DNA from: Roseiarcus fermentans
GTDB taxonomy: Bacteria; Pseudomonadota; Alphaproteobacteria; Rhizobiales; Beijerinckiaceae
NCBI RefSeq assembly: GCF_003315135.1
Contig: NZ_QNRK01000011.1
Span: 1-64,000 of the forward strand
Direction: 5' to 3'
DNA length: 64,000 bases
Part shown: positions 25,159-31,446 of the stretch, one piece after another
Numbering within the stretch: the first letter of the stretch is position 1
Layout of the letters: each line of letters starts with the position of its first letter
Program-made: the position numbers and the translations under genes
Notes under the pieces: model-generated
Databases searched by the model: none
Seen by the model: only the letters and a program-made list of their open reading frames with translations
Told to the model about the DNA's origin: nothing

Positions 25159-26487
25159 TCAGCGGACGATGGTCAGCCGTTTCGCCGCCCGGGTCAGGCC
25201 GGTGTAGAGCCAGCGCGCGCGATGCTCGCGGAAGGCGAAGCTCTCGTCGAACAGCAGCACGTCGTCCCACTGCGAGCCCTGCGCCTTGTGCACGGTCAGC
25301 GCGTAACCGTAGTCGAACTCGTCGGATTCCCGCCGCAGCGGCCAGGCGAGTTCGCCCTCGGTTCCCTCGAAGAACGCCTTGAGCACGGCCACCTTGACGG
25401 ATTTCGCCGCCGCGTCGTCCTCCGCGCGCACGGTCATGCGGACGAAATCCTTGACCACCCCGCCGAGCGCCTCGACCCGCCACAGCGAGCCGTTGATCAG
25501 CCCCTTGGCGCGGTCGTTGCGCAGGCAGACGAGCCGGTCGCCGGCGGCCGGCAGCGGCTGCTTCAGGCCCTCGAGTTCGCGGATGCGCTGGTTGTAGGCG
25601 CGCCGCGTCCGGTTGACGCCCACCAGCACCTGATCGGCGGCCAGAACCTGCGCCGCGTCGACGCTCGAGCGGCGGATGACGCGGCTCTCGCCGTAGGCCC
25701 CGTCCTTCAGGTCGCCTCCGGCGCGCACGATCTGGCTCAGTCGGATGATCGGATTGTCCTCGGCCTGACGGTGGATCTCGGTCAGCATCACGTCCGGCGG
25801 GCTTTCGGTGAAATAGCCGCCGCCCTTGACCGGCGGCAGCTGGAACGGGTCGCCGAGCACCAGAATCGGCTTGCCGAACGACAGGAGGTCGCGCGCCAGT
25901 TCGGCGTCGACCATCGAGCACTCGTCGATCACGATCAGGCTCGCGCGCGAGGCGGCGCCGTCCTCGTTGATGGTGAAGGTCGGCGCTCCGTCGGCGCCCT
26001 CGGCGGCGCGGTAGATCAGCGCGTGAATGGTGGTCGCGCCGGCGCAGCCGTGCGCGCGCATCACCATCGCCGCCTTGCCGGTGAAGGCGGCGAAGGCCGT
26101 TTCCCCGTCCGCCCCCTCGGCGACGTGGCGGGCGAGCGTCGTCTTGCCGACGCCGGCGTAGCCGAACAGGCGGAAGACCTGCGGTTCGCCCGCCTTCAGC
26201 CACGCGCCGACCCTGTCGATCGCCGCGGCTTGCTCGCGCGTCCACTCGCGCCCCGACCTTTTTTCGCGCGCCGGCGTGGGCGCGGGCGTGGGCGCAGGCG
26301 GCGCGGCCGGTTTTTTCGCGCGGCCAGCCGCAGGCGGCGCCGCAACCGCCGCGGCCGCCGCCGGCGCCGCCTTCGGCTCGACCCGCGCGCCGCAGCGCGA
26401 GCAGGTCGGCGGCTTGCGGCCGAGATCGTAGAATTTGGCGCCGCAGGCGAGGCACTGGCGCTTGGTCCCGAGCCTGCCGATCGCCAT
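25159..26487 (-). CDS. FYDLN-type zinc ribbon fused to RecD/Dda-like superfamily 1 helicase
   Basis: 442 residues. Residues 1-34 form a four-cysteine ribbon (Cys12, Cys15, Cys29, Cys32) with GTKRQC and KFYDLG. This closely resembles the start of the small alphaproteobacterial FYDLN_acid proteins (TIGR02300). A proline/alanine linker (35-75) follows. Then comes an SF1 helicase core: Walker A GYAGVGKTT at 109-117, Walker B VIDECSMVD around Asp188-Glu189, GDPFQLPPV at 212-220, TVHKAQGSQW near 398 and LYTGLTRA near 428. It is short for RecD2 (no long N-terminal OB/HhH regions) and resembles stand-alone Dda/Pif1-like ATPases. The start at 26487 is taken from the ribbon; it lacks a strong ribosome-binding sequence. 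The function is probably single-strand DNA translocation or repair. Confidence 0.85.
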   Translation of the reverse strand: MAIGRLGTKRQCLACGAKFYDLGRKPPTCSRCGARVEPKAAPAAAAAVAAPPAAGRAKKPAAPPAPTPAPTPAREKRSGREWTREQAAAIDRVGAWLKAGEPQVFRLFGYAGVGKTTLARHVAEGADGETAFAAFTGKAAMVMRAHGCAGATTIHALIYRAAEGADGAPTFTINEDGAASRASLIVIDECSMVDAELARDLLSFGKPILVLGDPFQLPPVKGGGYFTESPPDVMLTEIHRQAEDNPIIRLSQIVRAGGDLKDGAYGESRVIRRSSVDAAQVLAADQVLVGVNRTRRAYNQRIRELEGLKQPLPAAGDRLVCLRNDRAKGLINGSLWRVEALGGVVKDFVRMTVRAEDDAAAKSVKVAVLKAFFEGTEGELAWPLRRESDEFDYGYALTVHKAQGSQWDDVLLFDESFAFREHRARWLYTGLTRAAKRLTIVR

Positions 26488-26621
26488 TCTGGTCGTGGAC
26501 AAAGGGTCTACCCGCGGCTTCGGACACGCCGTGCGGCGAATCAACGATTGCTTCAGAATTTCAGAGCAGCCTTTTACCAGAATTGCCGGGATGCGCCGAA
26601 CCGTCGCGTCGCAGGAGCGGG

Positions 26622-26649
26622 GTTGAACGGCCGCGCCCCGGGCCTATAT
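26622..26649 (+). promoter_or_regulatory. putative heat-shock (RpoH-type) promoter for hsp20
   Basis: GTTGAAC at 26622 and CCTATAT at 26643-26649 give a GTTG-N17-CCTATAT arrangement that resembles alphaproteobacterial sigma-32 promoters. It lies about 110 bases before the hsp20 ATG. The match is by eye and the first base differs from the usual C. Confidence 0.4.
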
Positions 26650-26757
26650 GCCCCATCGGTCGGTCCGCGGTTCGGGCCGGCGACAGAACAGACGACGCGG
26701 CCGGGGCGCTTCCTCCTGAAGGCCTCAGGGTCCGTGAAGCGCCTCGAGGGGGCTTCC

Positions 26758-27186
26758 ATGGTGCGAGTGACGGCTTTGAGTTCGCCCTTCCTGCTCGGCT
26801 TCGACGACATCGAGCGCGCGCTCGACAAGGTCACGAAGTCGTCCGCCGACGGCTATCCGCCGTACAACATCGAGCGGGTCGCCGCATCGGCGGCCGAGCC
26901 CGAGAAGCTGCGAATCACGTTGGCGGTGGCGGGGTTCGGGCGCGACCAGATCGAAGTCACGATCGAGGAGAACCAGCTGACGATCCGCGGCCGCCAGCAG
27001 GAGGACAAGACGCGCGAGTACCTGCACCGCGGCATCGCCGCCCGGCAGTTCCAGCGCAGCTTCCTGCTCGCCGAAGGCATGCAGGTTCTGGGGGCCGATC
27101 TGTCCCAGGGCCTGCTTTCGATCGACCTCGTCCGGCCGCAGCCGGAGCGGATCGTGAAGAAGATCGACATCGTGGCGCGCGACTGA
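26758..27186 (+). CDS. small heat-shock protein, Hsp20/IbpA type
   Basis: A 142-residue alpha-crystallin-domain chaperone that holds unfolding proteins. The N-terminus has the IbpA-like SSPFLLGFDDIERALDKV and YPPYNIERV; the crystallin domain spans about 38-130 with RITLAVAGF and GLLSIDLVR. The C-terminal I-x-I/V anchor is weak (IVKKIDIVA). GAGGGGG precedes the ATG. It is followed 48 bases later by the DUF1150 gene, the usual partner in alphaproteobacteria, and preceded by a possible RpoH promoter. Confidence 0.94.
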   Translation: MVRVTALSSPFLLGFDDIERALDKVTKSSADGYPPYNIERVAASAAEPEKLRITLAVAGFGRDQIEVTIEENQLTIRGRQQEDKTREYLHRGIAARQFQRSFLLAEGMQVLGADLSQGLLSIDLVRPQPERIVKKIDIVARD

Positions 27187-27234
27187 CCTCGGCGTCGCCG
27201 GCGGGTTTCGACAACCGCCGGACAGGAGGGAATG

Positions 27235-27495
27235 ATGAACAACGCAACCGACAAGCCCATCCCGCTGACGCCGCACGAATTCGCCCATCTCGGCGACGGC
27301 GCGCTCGCCTACGTCAAGCCGATCAACTCGGAAGACGTCGTGCGGCTGTTTCCCCAGGCGCCCGCGCTGAAACCCGGCATGCGCCTGTTCGCCCTCCTCG
27401 GCGCCGACGGCTCGCCGATCATGCTGACCGACTCCCGCGACGCGGCGCTCGCCAACGCCTGGGAGCACGAGCTTCAGACGGTCAGCCTGCACTGA
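27235..27495 (+). CDS. DUF1150-family protein
   Basis: An 86-residue small protein of the DUF1150 family, almost always found next to Hsp20 genes in alphaproteobacteria. Signature segments are LTPHEFAHLG, ALAYVKPI and LFALLGADGSPIMLTDSR. A strong AGGAGGG lies just before the double ATG; the second ATG is chosen for better spacing, the first would add one residue. It is probably co-transcribed with hsp20 and so heat-induced. The molecular role is not known. Confidence 0.92.
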   Translation: MNNATDKPIPLTPHEFAHLGDGALAYVKPINSEDVVRLFPQAPALKPGMRLFALLGADGSPIMLTDSRDAALANAWEHELQTVSLH

Positions 27496-27505
27496 GCGCC
27501 GATTG

Positions 27506-27559
27506 ACCACAAAGGTCACGAAGAGACACGAAGCCTTCGTGGCGCTTCGTGACCTTGGT
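27506..27559. terminator. long hairpin after the hsp20-DUF1150 operon
   Basis: The arms AAGGTCACGAAG and CTTCGTGACCTT pair perfectly, with an inner CACGAAG/CTTCGTG stem. There is no T-tract. It could end transcription or be a REP-type repeat. Its right edge forms the target-site duplication of the adjoining MITE. Confidence 0.5.
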
Positions 27560-27764
27560 GTAACTCCCAAGCCGGCAGCGAACAGCGCCGTCATCGCGAG
27601 CGAAGCGAAGCGATCCAGGGCCGCTGGGCCGCTGTTGCGCCCTCTGATCGTCCCGCCGCCCTTCGTTGCGAGCAGAAGACGGAGCGATTTTTTCCGCAGG
27701 AGGCAAGCGGCGGCATGGGTTGCTTCGTCGCTTCGCTCCTCGCAATGACGGGGTTGGCAGTTAC
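27560..27764. mobile_element. MITE copy 1, 205 bp, GTAACTCCC ends
   Basis: The left end is GTAACTCCCAAGCCGG and the right end is GGGGTTGGCAGTTAC. It is flanked by ACCTTGGT (27552-27559) and ACCCTGGT (27765-27772), an 8-bp duplication with one mismatch. Subterminal inverted repeats are CGTCATCGCGAG near the left and CTCGCAATGACG near the right. It has no coding capacity and ends 92 bp before thyA. Confidence 0.85.
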
Positions 27765-27856
27765 ACCCTGGTGGTGAACTTCGTTCGGAACCGGAGGCGG
27801 CAGGGGCGCGAATCTGCTAGGAATCGCAGTTCGTCCTTCACGAGACCCAATGCCCC

Positions 27857-28648
27857 ATGCGCGCCTATCTCGATCTCATGCGCGACGCTCTCGAAAACGG
27901 CGCCGTCAGGGGCGACCGCACCGGAACCGGGGTGCGCTCGCTGTTCGGGCGGCAGATCCGCTTCGACCTCAACGCGGGATTCCCGCTCGTCACCACCAAG
28001 AAGCTGCACCTGAAGTCGATCGTGCGCGAGCTGATCTGGTTCCTGCGCGGCGACACCAACATCGCCTGGCTCAAGGCGCACGGGGTGTCGATCTGGGACG
28101 AATGGGCCGACGCCAATGGCGACCTCGGGCCGGTCTACGGCAAGCAGTGGCGCGCCTGGGAGGGGCCGGACGGCCGCACTTACGATCAAATCGAGTGGCT
28201 TCTCAATGAGATCCGCCGCAACCCCAATTCGCGCCGGCTGATCGTCTCGGCCTGGAACGTGCCCGACATCGAGCGGATGAAGCTGCCGCCCTGTCACTGC
28301 CTGTTCCAGTTCTACGTCTCGGAGGGCAAGCTGTCCTGCCAGCTCTACCAGCGCTCGGCCGACCTTTTCCTCGGCGTGCCGTTCAACATCGCGAGCTACG
28401 CCCTCCTCACCCACCTCGTCGCGCGCGAGACGTCCTTGAGCGTCGGCGACTTCGTCCACACGTTCGGCGACGCGCATCTCTACCGCAATCACGAGGCCCA
28501 GGCGCGCGAACAGCTTTCGCGCCAACCGCGCCCGCTGCCGAGGCTGGTCCTCGGCGACGTCGGCTCGCTCCTCGACCTGAACGCCGACGCCGTTTCCTTC
28601 GAGGGCTACGACCCCTGGCCGGCGATCAAGGCGCCGGTGGCGGTGTGA
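27857..28648 (+). CDS. thyA: thymidylate synthase
   Basis: A 263-residue ThyA that makes dTMP from dUMP with 5,10-methylene-tetrahydrofolate. The catalytic cysteine is Cys146 in [18 protein letters not shown]-like RGDRTGTGV (phosphate and folate site), [12 protein letters not shown] and NIASYALL are all present. The ATG at 27857 gives the usual MRAYLDLM beginning. The stop overlaps the GTG of folA (GTGTGA), so dTMP synthesis and dihydrofolate recycling are translated together. A MITE separates it from the preceding heat-shock operon. Confidence 0.97.
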   Translation: MRAYLDLMRDALENGAVRGDRTGTGVRSLFGRQIRFDLNAGFPLVTTKKLHLKSIVRELIWFLRGDTNIAWLKAHGVSIWDEWADANGDLGPVYGKQWRAWEGPDGRTYDQIEWLLNEIRRNPNSRRLIVSAWNVPDIERMKLPPCHCLFQFYVSEGKLSCQLYQRSADLFLGVPFNIASYALLTHLVARETSLSVGDFVHTFGDAHLYRNHEAQAREQLSRQPRPLPRLVLGDVGSLLDLNADAVSFEGYDPWPAIKAPVAV

Positions 28649-29160
28649 TCCGCCTCCCCCTTCTGATCGTCGCAGCGGTCGCCCGCAATCGCGTGATCGG
28701 CGCGGACAACCGGCTGCTGTGGCGACTGTCGAGCGACCTCAAACGCTTCAAGGCGCTCACCCTCGGCAAGCCGCTGGTGATGGGCCGAAAAACCTTTCAG
28801 GCGATCGGGCGGCCGTTGCCGGGGCGCGAGACGATCGTCGTGACCCGCGATCCCGGATTCCGGGCCGACGGCGTCCTCGTCGCCCACGGCCTCGAGGCGG
28901 CGCTGGCGCTGGCGGAAGCCCGCGCGGCGGCGATGGGCGCGGACGCGATCGTGATCGCCGGCGGCGGCGAACTCTATGCGCAGACCCTTTCCCGCGCCGA
29001 CCGCCTCGCGCTCACCGAGGTGGCGCTCGCGCCCGATGGCGACGCGGTCTTTCCCGCCGTCGACCCGGCGCTGTGGCGCGAGGTCCGGCGCGAGCCGGGC
29101 GTGCGCGGACCGAATGACGAGGCGGATTTCGCCTTCGTGGATTACGAGCGGGCGACATAG
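28645..29160 (+). CDS. folA: dihydrofolate reductase
   Basis: A 171-residue DHFR that regenerates tetrahydrofolate after thymidylate synthesis. It shows the [18 protein letters not shown] segment (Met20-type loop and the active-site Asp), VMGRKTF, and [12 protein letters not shown] for NADPH binding. The GTG start overlaps the thyA stop codon by three bases. The residue before the conserved Trp is Leu rather than the common Pro, a minor variation. Standard folate-pathway partner of thyA. Confidence 0.95.
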   Translation: MIRLPLLIVAAVARNRVIGADNRLLWRLSSDLKRFKALTLGKPLVMGRKTFQAIGRPLPGRETIVVTRDPGFRADGVLVAHGLEAALALAEARAAAMGADAIVIAGGGELYAQTLSRADRLALTEVALAPDGDAVFPAVDPALWREVRREPGVRGPNDEADFAFVDYERAT

Positions 29161-29225
29161 CGCGGGGCGTCGGCGCCGCCGCGCTCGGCGAGCACGGCGA
29201 CAGGGGCGCAGACGTCGCGAGAAAG

Positions 29226-29255
29226 CCTCTCCCGGGCCGCGCCGAGGGGGAGAGG
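29226..29255. terminator. hairpin downstream of folA
   Basis: CCTCTCCC and GGGAGAGG pair around a G/C-rich loop, 66 bases after the folA stop. No T-tract follows, so termination is only a guess; it could also be a REP-type palindrome. Confidence 0.35.
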
Positions 29256-29354
29256 AGACGAATCCGATGCGCTGGACTCGCGCGCCCTGTTTGTTATCGC
29301 TCTTGTCGACGGGTTTCCTGGCCGCGGGCCGCGGGGATATGGGACGGAGGGCAG

Positions 29355-30041
29355 ATGGGGCCGATTCGCGCGCTGATTTTCGATGTCGACGGCACGCTGG
29401 CCGAAACCGAGGAGGCGCACCGCGCAGCGTTCAACGCGGTGTTCGCGAACGAAAAGCTCGGCTGGACCTGGGACGTCGACCGTTACCGCGACCTCCTGCG
29501 CACGACCGGCGGCAAGGAGCGCATCGCCCGCTACCTCGCCGAGGAAGGGCTGGGGCTGCCGCCCGAGCGCATCGCCGCGCTGCACCGGATGAAGAACGAT
29601 GTTTATATGGAGATCGTGCGCGGCGGCGGCGCGCCGCTGCGGCCGGGGGTCGCGGACCTGATCGCCGAGGCGCGCGACGCCGGCTTGAGGCTCGCCATCT
29701 GCACCACGACCTCCCGGGTGAATGTCGAGACGCTGCTCGACGTCGCGCTCGGGCCGGACGAGCGGGCGCTGTTCTCGCCGATCGTGGCCGGCGAGGACGT
29801 CGCGGCCAAGAAGCCGGCGCCCGACGCCTATGTGCTGGCGGTTGCGCGGCTCGGGCTTCCGGCCGCGCAATGTCTGGCGCTCGAGGATTCGCGCAACGGC
29901 GTCCTGGCGGCGGTCGCCGCCGGCGTTGCGGTGGTCGCCTGCCCGAGCCTCTACACCGCGCAGGAGACCTTCGTCGGCGCGCTCGCGGTCGTCGACGACT
30001 GGCGCAGGCTCGACTGGCGCAGCCTCGCACAGAGCCGGTAG
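29355..30041 (+). CDS. cbbY: HAD hydrolase of the CbbY group
   Basis: A 228-residue haloacid dehalogenase-type phosphatase. The nucleophile motif is FDVDGTLAETEE (Asp10, Asp12), followed by HRAAFN and a TTGGKERI segment typical of CbbY. Motif II is in ICTTTS, motif III in KKPAPDAY and motif IV in ALEDSRNG. Characterised CbbY enzymes dephosphorylate xylulose-1,5-bisphosphate, an inhibitor of Rubisco, but no other Calvin-cycle gene is in the window, so the role here may be general sugar-phosphate housekeeping. The ATG at 29355 has GGAGGGC upstream. Confidence 0.85.
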   Translation: MGPIRALIFDVDGTLAETEEAHRAAFNAVFANEKLGWTWDVDRYRDLLRTTGGKERIARYLAEEGLGLPPERIAALHRMKNDVYMEIVRGGGAPLRPGVADLIAEARDAGLRLAICTTTSRVNVETLLDVALGPDERALFSPIVAGEDVAAKKPAPDAYVLAVARLGLPAAQCLALEDSRNGVLAAVAAGVAVVACPSLYTAQETFVGALAVVDDWRRLDWRSLAQSR

Positions 30042-30254
30042 CGCGACCGCCGGCGTCGTTCCCGCATTTCGACGTCCGCGGCGGCGCGGGCGCAGCGGCG
30101 CCGTTCGCCGGCTCGCGCGGCAAGGCGGCGGATGCGTCCGGGAAATCGACACGCCGAAACAAAATATTGTCAAAAACGGAAATCTCTATCATAATGTTCA
30201 AATGGCGGAGCAGCGTTCCGGCGCGATCCCGGCCGGCTGTTTGACATCTCGAAT

Positions 30255-30381
30255 CCGCAACGCCGGGGCGAGCGCGGCGGTCGCGCCGCTCGACGGAAGG
30301 CGCCCGTCCCCGGGCGGCCGGACGCCGTCCTTCCCGCGGCGCCCTGTCCGGCTCCTGGCGAACGGCCGCCTCGGGAGGCGC
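30255..30381. repeat. degenerate relative of the 142-bp MITE
   Basis: In opposite orientation it shares GCCCTGTCCGGCTCCT and CCTCGGGAG with the element at 49730-49871, with looser similarity elsewhere. The outer end reads GGCGC instead of TTAC and is followed by AAAGTGAG. The exact left border is uncertain. Confidence 0.45.
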
Positions 30382-30620
30382 AAAGTGAGAAGGTGACGCA
30401 AGCGCCACGAAAATGGCATGGCTGACGAGATCGACATGCACGCTTCATGGGGTCGTCGTCGGGCGATCCTCGATCCCTCTCCCTCAGGAAGAGGACAGGC
30501 CGCGAAGCGGCCAGGTGAGGGGTGGCCACGCCGCCCCCGGTGTTCCGCGCCCTCGCCCTGCCGGGCTTCGCCCGGCGTTCCGTCTGCCGAAGGCGAGGGA
30601 GGCGCCGGCTTGGCAGCGGC

Positions 30621-30651
30621 AAAGTGAAAAGTGACAAAGTGACAAAGTGAC
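30621..30651. repeat. tandem AAAGTGAC octamers
   Basis: Three perfect head-to-tail copies of AAAGTGAC (30628-30651) are preceded by a partial copy. The same octamer, as GTCACTTT, is the target-site duplication of the MITE cluster at 49254. The bases before it, CCGGCTTGGCAG, resemble a decayed MITE end. Confidence 0.7.
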
Positions 30652-30876
30652 AGGTTTGGACGCCCAAGTCTCTGAAAGGATAGGTCGCCTGCCAGAACGG
30701 CGCGCTGGCCGCCGCGAGCCTGACCAGCCAATTGGCCGGCGACGACAATGACCGTGACTCCCGGGCCGGTCGTATCAGGAGGGCGCCTGTCCCGGGCGGT
30801 GGCCGCCCCCGTTCGTTCGTCCGCGGACCCGGCTTCGGCGGAGGGGCGGACGGACGAAGGGAACCGGAATGTCCCG

Positions 30877-31446
30877 CTACGCCGCCGGCGCGCCCCGCGC
30901 GGCTTCCGTCAGCGCCGCGGCGAGCCACGGCGAGAACGAGCGCCAGACCTCGATCCGGAAGTCGGTCTCGCCGCGCCGCCACAGCGTGATGTCGACCTTG
31001 TCGAACAGGGTGCGGGTCGCCATGCCGACCGGAAAGCTCTTCGTCCGCAGGTCGAGCGGGCAGCCGGCCGAAAGGACGCGGGCCGCGTCCCTTCCGGTGA
31101 CCTCGAGCGCCACCTGCCGGTGCGACACGTCGACGAGGGCGTGAGAGACGTCCGCGAGGCCGGCCTCGATCGCCGCGGCCACGGTCTCGGCCGACTCTCC
31201 CTCGGCGAGCAACAACCATTCGTCGGGGCCGAGCCAGAGCGCGGCGCGCTCGCCGGCGCTCCCGGCCGCCCCGAGCGCCTTCGGCAGCGCGACGCCGAAG
31301 GCCGTCGAACAGGCCGCGCGCGCCGCCTCGGCCCCTCTGAAGACGAAGCGCGCGGCGGGGGGCATGTCGGCGAGCGCGAATTTGTCTCCCACGGGGAGGG
31401 ACAGGTCGTCGAGCGGCGAGCGGGGGGTCAGCCAGGGATCAGCCAT
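30877..31446 (-). CDS. soxG: sarcosine oxidase subunit gamma
   Basis: A 189-residue gamma subunit of heterotetrameric sarcosine oxidase. It has the LGPDEWLLL segment and the VDVSHRQVALEVTGRDAARVLSAGCPLDL core typical of this GcvT-related small subunit. It overlaps the end of soxA by eight bases and is the last gene of soxBDAG. With the other subunits it oxidises sarcosine to glycine and passes the methyl carbon to tetrahydrofolate. Confidence 0.95.
   Translation of the reverse strand: MADPWLTPRSPLDDLSLPVGDKFALADMPPAARFVFRGAEAARAACSTAFGVALPKALGAAGSAGERAALWLGPDEWLLLAEGESAETVAAAIEAGLADVSHALVDVSHRQVALEVTGRDAARVLSAGCPLDLRTKSFPVGMATRTLFDKVDITLWRRGETDFRIEVWRSFSPWLAAALTEAARGAPAA

Larger units (their letters stand above)
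30042..30876. other. 835-bp region without genes, repeat-rich
   Basis: Open frames here are shadows. The region holds a degenerate relative of the 142-bp MITE (30255-30381), a REP-like palindromic stretch around 30474-30525 (CTCAGGAAGAGG and GGCCGCGAAGCGGCC), and a tandem AAAGTGAC run at 30621-30651. A short A/T-rich patch (30155-30205) lies near its start. Confidence 0.6.
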
